64,000 bases of DNA from Anaerohalosphaeraceae bacterium (GCA_037479115.1 JBBFLK010000016.1:1-64000), one strand, 5' to 3'; counted from the stretch's first letter, positions 37,195-48,604 are shown. Made by a program: numbers and translations. The notes: generated by a model from the letters alone, not told the origin.

Positions 37195-39285
37195 ATGCTG
37201 AAAAATCTGACCTTAAAGGCCAGACTGCTCACCTGCGGACTGATTTTAACGCTTGGGCCGATTTTGGTCATTCTGGCCATTGTGAGCATCCAGAACCGGC
37301 GGATGACAAACGTGGCCGATGAAGAAAGTACAAAAATGGCCTATAACGACCTGGACCACCTGGCTCAGCACATCTACAACATGCTCCAGGTCGAGCAGAT
37401 GTCCATCCAGGAAAATATTAACCAGGCCCTTCGGGTCGCCCGGGATATCTTCCATCAGACAGGCGCCATACGGCTGGATGAGTCGACCGTCACCTGGCAG
37501 GCCGTCAATCAGTTCAGCCAGAACACCCAGACCGTCACCCTGCCCAAATTGATGGTCGGCGACACCTGGCTGGGCCAGAACACCAGCCGCCAGGTTCCCT
37601 CTCCGATTGTTGATAAGGTCAAAGACCTCATGGGCGTCACCTGCACCATCTTCCAGCGGATGAATGAACAGGGCGACATGCTGCGGGTCTGCACCAATGT
37701 CGAAAAGGCTGACGGCACCCGCGCCATCGGCACCTTCATCCCCAGAATCCAGCCGGACGGAACCCCCAACCCCGTCGTCGCTGCCCTGCTCGAGGGCCGC
37801 CGATATGAAGGAAGGGCCTTTGTCGTGGACCGATGGTACATCACGGCCTATGAACCCCTCTATGACGCACAGAAAAAGGTTATCGGGGCCCTGTATGTCG
37901 GAATCCCCCAGGAACGCTGCACGAATATCCGGCAGGCAATTCTGAAAACCGTTGTCGGCAAGACCGGCTACGTCTTTGTGCTGGACTCCAAAGGCAGCTA
38001 CATCATTTCCAAAGACGGCAAACGTGACGGGGAAAACATCGCGAATGCCAAGGATGCCAACGGCGTGCTTTTCATCCAGGAAATCTGCAAAAAAGCCCTT
38101 GCCTCCAAACCCGGCGAAATCACCGAACAGCGCTATCCCTGGCAAAACCCGGATGAACCCGCCCCGCGGGAAAAAATCGCCCGCATCGTGTATTTCCAGC
38201 CCTGGGACTGGGTTATCGGCGTCAGTTCCTATCTGGATGAGTTCTATGAATCCAGTGCCCGGCTTCGTTCAATCGGCCGTGCTTCCATGATTCAAATCGG
38301 TATCCTGGCAGCTGTTTCTTCAGCCCTCTGCCTTCTGATTTGGTTCTTCGTTTCGCATAAGCTTACAAACCGGCTGACCGAAGTCGCCGAACAAATCCTC
38401 ACGGGCGTCCGGCAGGTCTCCGACGCTTCCGGACAGGTGGCATCGGCCTCCCAGACCCTCGCACAGGGAACGACTGAACAGGCCGCCGGCCTGGAGGAAA
38501 CATCTTCCTCGCTCGAAGAGATGGCCGCCATGACCAAACAGAATGCCGACAACGCCGCTCAGGCCGCTACCCTGGCCTCCGGTGCACAGCAGGCCGCCGA
38601 CAACGGCGCCAAGGCCATGCAGAAAATGCTGACGGCTATTGAGGAAATCCAGAAAAGTTCCGACGAAACGGCCAAGATTATCAAAGTCATCGATGAAATC
38701 GCCTTCCAGACCAATCTGCTGGCCTTAAATGCCGCCGTGGAAGCCGCACGAGCCGGAGAAGCCGGAAAGGGTTTTGCCGTCGTCGCTGAAGAAGTCCGCA
38801 ACCTGGCGATTCGGTCCTCAGAAGCGGCGGAAAAAACCGCAGAGCTGATTGAACAGTCTGTCAAAAACGCCAAAAACGGTGTTCAAATCTCCAACGAAGT
38901 CAAAACCGCTCTCGACCAGATTGTCAGCGGCATCGGAAAAACGTCGGCTCTGGTCAATGAAATCGCCGCCGCCTGCAAAGAACAGGCCCAGGGAATCGAA
39001 CAGATTAACTCGGCGGTTTCCCAGATGGACAAGGTCACTCAGCAGAACGCCGCCGGAGCGGAAGAAGCCGCCAGTGCCGCTGAGGAACTGGCCTCACAGG
39101 CTGAATCGATGAAACAGACGGTCTGGCAGCTCCAAACCCTCGTCCGCGGCGGGTCGGAAGCAACCCCCCAACAGGCCGCAGCCGGACAGCTGTCTTTGTC
39201 CAACCAAATCTTTCATCAGATTGCAGAGGGCTCAAATACCCCTCCGACAAGCAGGAATTTCTCTCGTTTTACAAACCATAAATAA
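37195..39285 (+). CDS. Methyl-accepting chemotaxis protein with Cache sensor
   Basis: 696 residues from ATG 37195 (AAGGAG upstream). TM1 is about 12-32. Residues about 35-360 form a large periplasmic sensor of the Cache type, with [20 protein letters not shown] and [20 protein letters not shown] being typical. TM2 (about 365-385, [18 protein letters not shown]) is followed by a HAMP-like linker and the signalling hairpin [20 protein letters not shown] with the E-A-G-K-G tip. There is no C-terminal pentapeptide for CheR tethering. The ligand is unknown; a small carboxylate would suit the nearby metabolism. Confidence 0.93.
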   Translation: MLKNLTLKARLLTCGLILTLGPILVILAIVSIQNRRMTNVADEESTKMAYNDLDHLAQHIYNMLQVEQMSIQENINQALRVARDIFHQTGAIRLDESTVTWQAVNQFSQNTQTVTLPKLMVGDTWLGQNTSRQVPSPIVDKVKDLMGVTCTIFQRMNEQGDMLRVCTNVEKADGTRAIGTFIPRIQPDGTPNPVVAALLEGRRYEGRAFVVDRWYITAYEPLYDAQKKVIGALYVGIPQERCTNIRQAILKTVVGKTGYVFVLDSKGSYIISKDGKRDGENIANAKDANGVLFIQEICKKALASKPGEITEQRYPWQNPDEPAPREKIARIVYFQPWDWVIGVSSYLDEFYESSARLRSIGRASMIQIGILAAVSSALCLLIWFFVSHKLTNRLTEVAEQILTGVRQVSDASGQVASASQTLAQGTTEQAAGLEETSSSLEEMAAMTKQNADNAAQAATLASGAQQAADNGAKAMQKMLTAIEEIQKSSDETAKIIKVIDEIAFQTNLLALNAAVEAARAGEAGKGFAVVAEEVRNLAIRSSEAAEKTAELIEQSVKNAKNGVQISNEVKTALDQIVSGIGKTSALVNEIAAACKEQAQGIEQINSAVSQMDKVTQQNAAGAEEAASAAEELASQAESMKQTVWQLQTLVRGGSEATPQQAAAGQLSLSNQIFHQIAEGSNTPPTSRNFSRFTNHK

Positions 39286-39296
39286 GGAGTTTGTCT

Positions 39297-39671
39297 ATGC
39301 CAAAGTCACTGATGATAGTCGATGATTCGGCCACGATGCGGAAAATCATCATGCGCACCGTCCGAATGTCCGGCCTCGAATTCGACCGGACCGAAGAAGC
39401 CGGAAACGGAGCCGAGGCGATTGAAAAACTGAAGGCCTCACCGGTGGACATCGTCCTGTGCGACATCAACATGCCGGAAATGCCCGGCACAGAGATGGTC
39501 AAACAGGCCCGCCAGCTGCCCAACTGTCAGAACACCAAAATTATTATGGTTTCTACGGAAAGTGCTCAGGATTTGATTAACAGTGTCCTGGCCAGCGGCG
39601 CCAACGGCTACATCACCAAACCCTTTACACCGGAAAAGTTTCAGGAACAGCTGGCTCCGTTCATGAGCTGA
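39297..39671 (+). CDS. cheY: CheY-type response regulator
   Basis: 124 residues, single receiver domain, from ATG 39297 (AAGGAG 7 bases upstream; TTG 39291 is in frame). LMIVDDSATMRK has the acidic pair, CDINMPEMPG the phosphorylation Asp 56, and the late GYITKPFTPEKF the Lys. It receives phosphate from CheA and would bind the motor or another output. Operon position directly after mcp. Confidence 0.94.
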   Translation: MPKSLMIVDDSATMRKIIMRTVRMSGLEFDRTEEAGNGAEAIEKLKASPVDIVLCDINMPEMPGTEMVKQARQLPNCQNTKIIMVSTESAQDLINSVLASGANGYITKPFTPEKFQEQLAPFMS

Positions 39672-39702
39672 ACGCAGGGCAAGATGCAGAAAGGACCCAA
39701 TC

Positions 39703-40176
39703 ATGATCGAACAGAAAACCTACCACGAAATTGTACTCGATGCCGCCAAAGAAGTATTTGAAACGATGATTTTTATGGAAATCGAGCCGTCCGCTCAGGC
39801 GTCTATCGATGAATCCGCCCTGTCTCTGCTTGGAACCATCACCTTCAAAGGCGACATCGAAGGATGCATGGGCATCAACCTGTCCTGGCCCTGCGGACAA
39901 ACCATCGCCCGCAACATGCTGGCCCTCGAGCCGGATGCAGAGGTCTCTCAGCAGGAAGTCTGCGATGCCGTCGGCGAAGTGGCCAATATGGTCATGGGAA
40001 GCATCAAAAGCCGCCTGCAGGATATGTATCCGGATATCGCCGTCTCCATTCCGACCGTAGTCACCGGCAGAGAATTGAACAGCAACCTCGGCGAAGGCGC
40101 AGAAAAAGTAGCCGTGCCCGTCTGCCTGAATGAAGAGTTTACGGCTGTATTTATTCTTTTGTATCGAAGAAAATAA
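39703..40176 (+). CDS. cheX: CheX-type CheY-phosphate phosphatase
   Basis: 157 residues. The family motif Asp-x3-Glu-x2-Asn is present as DAVGEVANM (Asp 88, Glu 92, Asn 95), followed about 22 residues later by the conserved Pro (SIPT). The strand GTITFKGDIEGCMGINL precedes it. CheX removes phosphate from CheY, and the Glu and Asn do the chemistry. It is 31 bases after cheY, so both would be made together. Confidence 0.88.
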   Translation: MIEQKTYHEIVLDAAKEVFETMIFMEIEPSAQASIDESALSLLGTITFKGDIEGCMGINLSWPCGQTIARNMLALEPDAEVSQQEVCDAVGEVANMVMGSIKSRLQDMYPDIAVSIPTVVTGRELNSNLGEGAEKVAVPVCLNEEFTAVFILLYRRK

Positions 40177-40207
40177 ATCAGCCGAAACTGGAAAGGACTC
40201 ATCGGCC

Positions 40208-41536
40208 ATGACAGAACCAACCGTCCAATCCGTCCCGCTTGAAACGATTCTGCCGCAGGTCAGCACTCTGTCTATGCAGACATTCTGCGAAGACATGGAC
40301 GGAATGCTCGGCATCTCCATCAGCTGCGCGCTCTGTCAGGCCGCCCCGGGAACCCTCGACAGACTCAAACCCTTCTTCCCCAAATTCGCCGCCGTCTATT
40401 CCATCAAAGCGCAGGGGACACTGAGCGGACGCTTTGACCTGCTCCTCGATAAAAATGCCCTGTTCCTGCTGTCCGGAACCATTGTCATGCTGCCGGAGGC
40501 CAAAATCAAAGAGCAGTGCAAACAGGGCACCCTCGAGCAGGCCCTCAAACTCAGCGACACCATTAAGGAAATCGGCAATCTGACCGTCGGCGCCTGGGAC
40601 CGAATCTTCCGTGAACATCTTCCCGGACACAAACACCTGCTCCAGACCAACACCCAGATTCTCAATCCCTGGGACAAACCCGCCGAAGTCTTCGGATTCA
40701 AAGAAGACACGCCCTGTCTGCTGGTCGTGTGGGAAATGACCGTCGGCGACTATCCGCCCTTCCATGGAGCCGCCGTCTTCCCGGCTGCTCTTTTTGAGCC
40801 GCCCAAAGAGGAACCGGCTCCGGCGGAAGCCCCCGCACAAACCCCGGCGGAATCCGCCGCAGCTCCTGCGGCCGCCCCTGCACAGCCCGAGCCGGCTGCA
40901 AGCCAGCCGCCGCAAACCCCCGAACCCGCCGCAGCCGCACCGGTCTGTCCGCAAACTCAGGAATCAACCGAACCCCATCCGGTCTGGAATGCCATTCAGC
41001 AGATGGTCCAGTCTGCCCCGGATGGAAGGTCCGCCGCCCCGCTGGACGCCGCTGTTCTGAACTGCCCGGCCCGGCTCTTTATGAATCCAAAACCCCTCTG
41101 GCTGTCTCCAAACGACTCCGTCGAAACCGCCCGCCAGCGGATGCAGCAAAACAATACCCGGTACGCTCTGATTGAAGAAAAGGACCAACTCGTCGGCATC
41201 CTGTCTCAGGGGGATGTCAATGCGGCCCTCAGCCCGTACCTCCGCTCTCCTTTTGAGGAGTATCGACGCCCCCTCGATGAGGCCTCTTTGCAGATACGCA
41301 TCCGATGGTTCATGAGCCGGCCCGTCCATACGGCCTCACCGGATACACCGATGTGGAAAATAATGGATCTCATGTGCCGTCATCAAATCCGCGCCGTCCC
41401 CATTCAGGACGCCGGCGGGACCGTTACCGGTCTGGTAACCGTCATGGAAATCTTTCAAACCCTGCTCAAAACGCTGTCCGGCGGCTCTCCCGCCGCTCAG
41501 CCGGAAGCCACAAAGGACTGTACAAAAACGGATTGA
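40208..41536 (+). CDS. CheX/CheC-like domain fused to a CBS pair
   Basis: 442 residues from ATG 40208. Residues 1-195 are a CheX/CheC-like region in which DTIKEIGNLTVGAW gives Asp 117, Glu 121 and Asn 124, the Asp-x3-Glu-x2-Asn phosphatase pattern. About 200-275 is a Pro/Ala-rich linker (EEPAPAEAPAQTPAE). About 290-425 holds two CBS motifs: RQRMQQNNTRYALIEEKDQL then GILSQGDVNA, and HQIRAVPIQDAGGTVTGLVT. CBS pairs bind adenine nucleotides. The fusion would let energy charge tune CheY dephosphorylation. I do not know of this arrangement. It lies two bases before cheA. Confidence 0.6.
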   Translation: MTEPTVQSVPLETILPQVSTLSMQTFCEDMDGMLGISISCALCQAAPGTLDRLKPFFPKFAAVYSIKAQGTLSGRFDLLLDKNALFLLSGTIVMLPEAKIKEQCKQGTLEQALKLSDTIKEIGNLTVGAWDRIFREHLPGHKHLLQTNTQILNPWDKPAEVFGFKEDTPCLLVVWEMTVGDYPPFHGAAVFPAALFEPPKEEPAPAEAPAQTPAESAAAPAAAPAQPEPAASQPPQTPEPAAAAPVCPQTQESTEPHPVWNAIQQMVQSAPDGRSAAPLDAAVLNCPARLFMNPKPLWLSPNDSVETARQRMQQNNTRYALIEEKDQLVGILSQGDVNAALSPYLRSPFEEYRRPLDEASLQIRIRWFMSRPVHTASPDTPMWKIMDLMCRHQIRAVPIQDAGGTVTGLVTVMEIFQTLLKTLSGGSPAAQPEATKDCTKTD

Positions 41537-41537
41537 A

Positions 41538-43625
41538 ATGCTTATGGAAAAGACAGTGAATATCACAGAACTGATTGAACAGGCCGCCGGCAAGCTCCCC
41601 CTGCTGGACCCGCAGGATACCCGCGACATCGAGGAAATCGCCGGCGTCTTCAAACAAATCGAAGAAGCCGTCAAAGCCCTCAGCGGCTGGGAGGAGTCCT
41701 CCCGGCTTCAGGTGCAATCCCTGGCCCATCTGGGAGCCGAACAGATTGAAAAACTGCTCCGACAGGAAATCCAGTCCTCCGAGCAGGTTCTTCAGGAGCT
41801 CACAAAGGCCGTCAGTCAGCTGCAGACTCTGACACAGTCCCTTTCTTCTGCATCCGGTGCTGCAGCCGCTCCGACGTCCACGGCCGCTCCGACGGAAACA
41901 TCGGAGTTCCCACCGACTGTCATCGCCCCCGACGATGCCCCGCTCGTTCAGGATTTCCTCAACGAATCCCGCGAACATCTCGAATCCGCGGAAACAGCGC
42001 TTTTGAGTCTCGAAGCCGACCCAACCAACACGGAAACGCTCAATCAGATCTTCCGCGGCTTCCATACCATCAAAGGCATGGCCGGCTTCCTGAACCTGAC
42101 GGCCATTAATCGGCTGGCTCACGTATCCGAAAATCTGCTCGACCGCGCCCGCAAAGGCACCCTCACGATGTCCGGAGCCGCCAGCAACCTGGCCTTCGGC
42201 TCCATCGACATGCTCAAAACCATGCTCAAAGACCTCGAAGCGGGCCTGGCTCAAAATCAGCCGATCCCCGCTCCCAATGACCTGCCGGCCCTGATTCAGA
42301 AAATCCAGGACTGTGTCGAAGGCAGACTCCAGGCGGAGCCGGCACCCGTCCCGGCCGATGTCGCTCAGGACAGACAGCTCGAACCCATTCTTCAGCCCGA
42401 ATCCCAGACCCAAACCGCCGTCTCCTCATCCGCCGCAGTCTCCTCCGCCGCTCGCGAAACCATCAAAGTCAGCACCAAACGGCTGGACGACCTGATCAAC
42501 ATGACCGGGGAACTGGCCGTCGCTCAGCTGATGATTTCTGAAGAGGTCAGCAAAACCTGCCACACCGACAGCGACCTCTACCGAAAAGTCGCCAGCCAGT
42601 CCAAAATCGTCCGCGACCTGCAGGAATTGTCGATGTCCATGCGGATGATTCCGATGCAGGGCGCCTTTCAGAAAATGGCCCGCCTGGTCCGCGACCTGTC
42701 CCAAAAGGCCGGAAAACCCATCAATTTCCAGACCTCCGGCGAAGAAACCGAGCTGGACCGCACCATCGTGGACAAGATTACCGACCCGCTGATTCATATG
42801 GTGCGAAACTCCATCGACCACGGCATCGAACCGCCGGAGGAGCGAGTCAAAAAAGGCAAATCCCCTCAGGGGCTGCTGCGACTGTCGGCCTACCATCAGG
42901 CCGGCAGCATTGTCATCGAAATCGAGGATGACGGCCGCGGGTTGAACGCCGAAAAAATCCGCAAAAAAGCCCTCGAAAAAGGGCTGATTTCCGAACATCA
43001 GGAACTGACGGAAGAAGAGCTGCTGAATCTGATTTTCAAACCCGGCTTTTCCACCGCCGACAAGGTCACCGAAATCTCCGGCCGAGGCGTCGGAATGGAT
43101 GTGGTCAAGAAAAACATCGACGCCCTCAACGGAAAAATCGAAATGAAAACCGCGCCGGACAAAGGAACAATCTTTTCGCTCCGGCTTCCTTTAACGCTGG
43201 CCATTATCGACGGACAAATCGTCACCATCGGCTCCCAGCGGTATATCATCCCGATCAATTCGGTCATTCAGAGCCTGCGGCCGACCCCGGACCAGATTTC
43301 CACGATTCGAAACCGCTCCAAAGTCGTGATGATTCGTGGACAGCTTCACCCGCTCATTCCGCTCTACAAGCTCTTCCGCATCTCTGGTGCGGTGGAAGAA
43401 CCCGAACAAGCCCTTCTGGTAGTCGTCGGAGAAGGCAGCCGACGATGCTGCCTGCAGGTCGATGACCTGCTCGGCCAGCAGCAGGTCGTTATTAAATCCC
43501 TTCGCGGATTGGGCAAAATCAAAGGCGTTTCCGGCGGTGCCATTATGGGCGACGGCCAAATCAGCTTGATTCTCGACGTACCGGGGCTCCTCGAATTGGC
43601 CCAGGACCCCGATGCAAATCTGTGA
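41538..43625 (+). CDS. cheA: Chemotaxis sensor histidine kinase CheA
   Basis: 695 residues (ATG 41544 is also possible). Residues 1-130 are a helical and Pro/Thr/Ala-rich lead with no recognised domain. The HPt domain follows with FHTIKGMAGFL (phospho-His 176). Then comes IKVSTKRLDDLINMTGELAV as the P3 dimer helix, LIHMVRNSIDHGIEPPEERV as the N box, and GRGVGMDVVKKNI as the G box. The C-terminal CheW-like domain has the block PLTLAIIDGQIVTIG. No P2 (CheY-binding) domain is evident between the HPt and P3. Usual CheA enzymes begin with the HPt, so the lead is unusual. Confidence 0.94.
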   Translation: MLMEKTVNITELIEQAAGKLPLLDPQDTRDIEEIAGVFKQIEEAVKALSGWEESSRLQVQSLAHLGAEQIEKLLRQEIQSSEQVLQELTKAVSQLQTLTQSLSSASGAAAAPTSTAAPTETSEFPPTVIAPDDAPLVQDFLNESREHLESAETALLSLEADPTNTETLNQIFRGFHTIKGMAGFLNLTAINRLAHVSENLLDRARKGTLTMSGAASNLAFGSIDMLKTMLKDLEAGLAQNQPIPAPNDLPALIQKIQDCVEGRLQAEPAPVPADVAQDRQLEPILQPESQTQTAVSSSAAVSSAARETIKVSTKRLDDLINMTGELAVAQLMISEEVSKTCHTDSDLYRKVASQSKIVRDLQELSMSMRMIPMQGAFQKMARLVRDLSQKAGKPINFQTSGEETELDRTIVDKITDPLIHMVRNSIDHGIEPPEERVKKGKSPQGLLRLSAYHQAGSIVIEIEDDGRGLNAEKIRKKALEKGLISEHQELTEEELLNLIFKPGFSTADKVTEISGRGVGMDVVKKNIDALNGKIEMKTAPDKGTIFSLRLPLTLAIIDGQIVTIGSQRYIIPINSVIQSLRPTPDQISTIRNRSKVVMIRGQLHPLIPLYKLFRISGAVEEPEQALLVVVGEGSRRCCLQVDDLLGQQQVVIKSLRGLGKIKGVSGGAIMGDGQISLILDVPGLLELAQDPDANL

Positions 43626-43634
43626 GGTGAGCCT

Positions 43635-44488
43635 ATGACTTTAATCCAGCCTATCTTGGACGAATTGGTTCTGACGGATGAGCAGTTTGCACGGATTTGC
43701 CGAATGGTTTATGAGCACTGCGGCATCAATCTCCACGAGGGCAAAAAGGAGCTCGTCCGCGCCCGCCTGGCCAAAATGCTTCGAAAATACCATATGAAAT
43801 CCTACGACGAATACATCGATTTCGTCCTGCAGGATGTCGGCGGAAAAACGTTCTACGAAATGATCGACCAAATCAGCACCAACCTGACCAGTTTTTTCCG
43901 CGAACCCAAACACTTTGAATACCTCACACAGAAGTTTCTGCCGGAACTGATTGCCAAAAAGCAGAAAATCGGCCGCCTCCGAATCCGCGCCTGGAGCGCT
44001 GGATGTTCCTCCGGCGAAGAACCTTATTCGATGGCCATCACCCTGCTCGAATCCCTCCCCAAAAATCAGACCTGGGATGTGCGGATTCTGGCCACGGATA
44101 TCTCTACACGCGTCCTTCAGACGGCTCAGCAGGGGCTCTACGAAGCCCAGCGTGTCGCTGCCGTCTCCGCCGACCTCAAACGACGCTACTTAATCCCGCG
44201 AAAAGAAAGAAACGGAGAGATGTACTACGAAGTCGCCTCTGCTGCCCGAAACATTCTTACGTTCAAGTACCTGAACCTGATGGACCCCTGGCCGTTTCGA
44301 GGCCCTTTTGATTTCATCTTCTGCCGAAATGTAATGATTTACTTTGACAAACCTACCCAAGAAAAACTCGTCAACCGTTTCTGGGATATCCTCGATGTCG
44401 ACGGGCATTTCTTCACCGGCCATTCCGAGTCCCTGACCGGAATCCGCCATTCCTTCTCTTACGTACAGCCGACTATCTATAGGAAACA

Positions 44489-44492
<4 letters not shown>
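43635..44492 (+). CDS. cheR: Chemotaxis methyltransferase CheR
   Basis: 285 residues. The N-terminal helical domain (CRMVYEHCGINLHEGKKELV) is followed by the SAM fold with RIRAWSAGCSSGEEPYSMAI, LATDISTRVLQTAQQGLYEA and DFIFCRNVMIYFDKPTQEKL. It methylates receptor glutamates. It starts 9 bases after cheA and overlaps cheD by 4 bases. The receptor here has no pentapeptide, so tethering is probably not used. Confidence 0.96.
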
Positions 44493-46052
<1,560 letters not shown>

Positions 46053-46067
46053 GACAGAAAAAAAAAC

Positions 46068-46096
46068 TTGCAGCCCCCCTTCTCGGCCGGTATATA
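46068..46096 (+). promoter_or_regulatory. Promoter candidate of the E2 gene
   Basis: TTGCAG (46068-46073), 17 bases, TATATA (46091-46096), about 48 bases before the ATG. Confidence 0.5.
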
Positions 46097-46144
46097 CAAT
46101 TCCTGTTTCGAGATAGAACAAGTCGAAAAAACAGGAATCTGCTG

Positions 46145-47272
46145 ATGGCGATTGAAATTCTTTTGCCTCGTTTAGGTCGGACAATGGAACAGGCCGTCAT
46201 TGTGGCCGTCCATGTCCAGGTTGGACAAAAAGTCAGCAAAGGCCAGGTCCTGGCCGATATCGAAACGGACAAGGCGGCCATGCAGATTGAATCCCCCGCC
46301 GATGGAACCATACGCGCCGTTCTCGTCGAACCGCCGGTTACTCTGCCGGTGGATACCCCTCTCTTTGTGCTCACCGAAGACGGACGACCCATCGACCCTG
46401 AACGGCTGGAAAAACTCAAACAGCAGGTCCAAACCGCCCGCGAAAGGGTCCTCGAACCCGCTGCTCCCCTTGCCCATTCCGTTTCTCCTGCAGACCTCCT
46501 GCGGATTCCGGAAGCCCCCTCCCTCATCAGACCCCAGGAAGCCGTGAAGGCCTTTCAGACTTCCGGTGCCGTTGCGCCTGCCCAGTTCAAACCCGGCAAA
46601 AAAGTCCCTTTTACACGCTGGCAGGCCGTCGTAGCCCAAAGAATGCTCCTTTCCAAACGTCAAATCCCCTGCTTTTACCTGAATCTGCAGGTCGACGTGA
46701 CAGAATTGGCTCAATTGCGGGATACCCTCAAGCAAAAGGGCAACAACCTGTCTTATAACGACTTTCTCCTCAAAGCCGCCGCCGTTTCCCTGCGGCGATA
46801 CCCCATTTTAACAGGTCGTCTGGGGACAGATACCATTGAGCTGGCCCCCCAAATCGATATCGGACTGGCTGTTGCCTCCGAACAGGGGGTTGTCGCACCG
46901 GTCCTGCGGGCGGTGGATACCCTGTCTTTGCCCCAGATTTCCGCCGCCGTTGAAGATCTGGTCACCCGAGCACGCCGAAACGCCCTGCGCCCTGAAGACC
47001 TCGACGGCGGTTCGATGACCGTCAGCAATCTGGGCGGCTACGGTATCGACTCCTTTATCCCAATCGTTATCCCCGGTCAGACGTCCATTTTGGGCGTCGG
47101 ACGAATCCGCGAACAATGCGTCCCCGACGGGAACCAAATCCAAATCCGAAAACGAATGACCCTCACCCTCTCGGTAGATCACCGCATCGTCAACGGTGCA
47201 GAAGCCGCCCAGTTTCTTGACCATATCAAAAAACTGCTCGAACACCCCCAGGAACTGCTCGACAACCCTTAA
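46145..47272 (+). CDS. Orphan dihydrolipoyl acyltransferase (E2) of a 2-oxoacid dehydrogenase complex
   Basis: 375 residues. The lipoyl domain has ETDKAAM with Lys 43. The catalytic domain runs from about 165 (KVPFTRWQAVVAQRMLLSKR), passes SNLGGYGIDSFIPIV, and ends in TLSVDHRIVNGAEAAQFLDH. The usual D-H-R-x2-D-G motif has Asn in place of the last Asp. Between the two domains I see no peripheral E3-binding domain, only an Ala/Pro linker. No E1 or E3 gene is near. It may work with partners elsewhere or have a different acyl-transfer role. Its tail overlaps marC by 4 bases, convergently. Confidence 0.82.
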   Translation: MAIEILLPRLGRTMEQAVIVAVHVQVGQKVSKGQVLADIETDKAAMQIESPADGTIRAVLVEPPVTLPVDTPLFVLTEDGRPIDPERLEKLKQQVQTARERVLEPAAPLAHSVSPADLLRIPEAPSLIRPQEAVKAFQTSGAVAPAQFKPGKKVPFTRWQAVVAQRMLLSKRQIPCFYLNLQVDVTELAQLRDTLKQKGNNLSYNDFLLKAAAVSLRRYPILTGRLGTDTIELAPQIDIGLAVASEQGVVAPVLRAVDTLSLPQISAAVEDLVTRARRNALRPEDLDGGSMTVSNLGGYGIDSFIPIVIPGQTSILGVGRIREQCVPDGNQIQIRKRMTLTLSVDHRIVNGAEAAQFLDHIKKLLEHPQELLDNP

Positions 47273-47859
47273 ACACCCCCGCCCCAGCCCGGGAAAATCC
47301 CCAGCAGACCCCGGCGAATCATCATCACGGCAATCGCCGCCAGAATCAGACTGGCCACTTTGGAAAGTGCCTGCGAGCCCGTTGACCCCAGCAGCCGATT
47401 CCAGAACTCCGCCGTCAGCAAAATCCCGACCGCCAGCACCAGATTCAGCAGCACCGCCGCCAGCGTTGCCGCCAGCCCGTGCACATCCACCAGCATCAGA
47501 CTGGTCGTCAGTACCGCCGGCCCCACAATCAGCGGCACCCCCAGCGGAACAGCCCCCAGCGTATCCACCCGACGGGCAAACTTGGTCCCCGAAGTCAAAT
47601 CCAGGGTCGCTATAATAAACAGCAGCGCCCCGCCGGCCACCATAAAATCAGAAACGCTGATGCCCAAAAAACGAAAAATACCTTTGCCCAAAAAGATGAA
47701 TCCCACCGCCACCGACAGCGCTGTAAAAAAGGAATGTTTAACAACCCGACGGCGTTCCGCAGGCGAAACCCCTTCAACAAGCCCCATATAAATCGGCAAT
47801 ATCCCCATCGCATCGACCGCGACAAACAGCGGAACAAAGACCATCCAGAAATCACGCAT
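47269..47859 (-). CDS. MarC-family integral membrane protein
   Basis: 196 residues with about six hydrophobic helices. PLFVAVDAMGILPIYMGLVE and VPLGVPLIVGPAVLTTSLML are typical of the MarC (UPF0056) family. Members are inner membrane proteins, and the function is not established; drug resistance was proposed and then doubted. It follows rplU on the minus strand but is separated from it by a terminator. Confidence 0.9.
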   Translation of the reverse strand: MRDFWMVFVPLFVAVDAMGILPIYMGLVEGVSPAERRRVVKHSFFTALSVAVGFIFLGKGIFRFLGISVSDFMVAGGALLFIIATLDLTSGTKFARRVDTLGAVPLGVPLIVGPAVLTTSLMLVDVHGLAATLAAVLLNLVLAVGILLTAEFWNRLLGSTGSQALSKVASLILAAIAVMMIRRGLLGIFPGWGGGV

Positions 47860-47955
47860 ACACTCCCTTTCGCGATTCCCTGCTCCCTGAGCTTATCCCA
47901 GTTTCCGCGGCCCTTTGGTTTTCGCCTTCCAAACCGGCTTCGGGCCGTTTGAGTA

Positions 47956-47989
47956 TAAAAAAACCTGCCCGCTTTTCCGCAGGCAGGTT
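47956..47989 (-). terminator. Terminator after rplU
   Basis: On the minus strand AACCTGCC and GGGCAGGTT form an about 10-bp stem around TGCGGAAAAGC, followed by seven T. It lies 32 bases after the rplU stop. Confidence 0.85.
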
Positions 47990-48020
47990 GGAATCCTCAA
48001 CCCCGTTTCACCAGGCCCGT

Positions 48021-48350
48021 TTACGCCTCAATCCGCTCAATCACAACCTGCTGATATTTCTGCCGATGTCCGATTTTCTTCTTGGAGTTCTTGCGGCGGC
48101 GGAAATACATCGGATACAGCTTGGGCCCTTTGACCACCGACTCTTCGGCTGTCCCCTGGAAACGGGCCGTCACTTTAGCCCCCTTCACATACGGTTCGCC
48201 GATTCGAATCGAATCCCCATCCCGCACCAGCAGCACCTTGTCCAGCTGAATCGTCTGAGCGTCCGCCGGTGCATCCGTCAGCTCAATCCGAAGCATATCT
48301 CCCTGAACGACCTTATATTGCTTGCCGCCTTGTTCGATAATCGCGTACAT
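48021..48350 (-). CDS. rplU: Ribosomal protein L21
   Basis: 109 residues from ATG 48350, chosen because AGGA lies 5-6 bases upstream and L21 begins MYAIIEQGGKQY. ATG 48362 is also in frame. FRRRKNSKKKIGHRQKYQQV is the conserved C-terminal rRNA-binding stretch. L21 binds 23S rRNA in the large subunit. Its usual partner rpmA (L27) is not next to it; a terminator follows instead. Confidence 0.96.
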   Translation of the reverse strand: MYAIIEQGGKQYKVVQGDMLRIELTDAPADAQTIQLDKVLLVRDGDSIRIGEPYVKGAKVTARFQGTAEESVVKGPKLYPMYFRRRKNSKKKIGHRQKYQQVVIERIEA

Positions 48351-48406
48351 TGTCTTCCTCATCTCTTAAAAAACTTTGTCCAATCCCAAACCTATAAGAG
48401 TCAGGT

Positions 48407-48435
48407 ATTGTAGATTTTTTTAATCTTCTTGTAAA
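48407..48435 (-). promoter_or_regulatory. Promoter of rplU
   Basis: On the minus strand TTTACA (48430-48435), 17 bases, TACAAT (48407-48412), about 60 bases before the start. Each hexamer matches the sigma-70 consensus at 4-5 of 6. Confidence 0.7.
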
Positions 48436-48604
48436 GTCTTTTTTGCCGGCAATTTTAAAAAACGTAACCCCTTGTCCAAAAAGACGTTGCCGCACAACGC
48501 CTCTTCCGCTTCGTCTGCCGGCTGATTGGAAATCTTATCCATTGCCAAAGAACCGCCGATATTCTATGATACCCCTTTTACAAAAATCGACCGGAGAATC
48601 GGAT

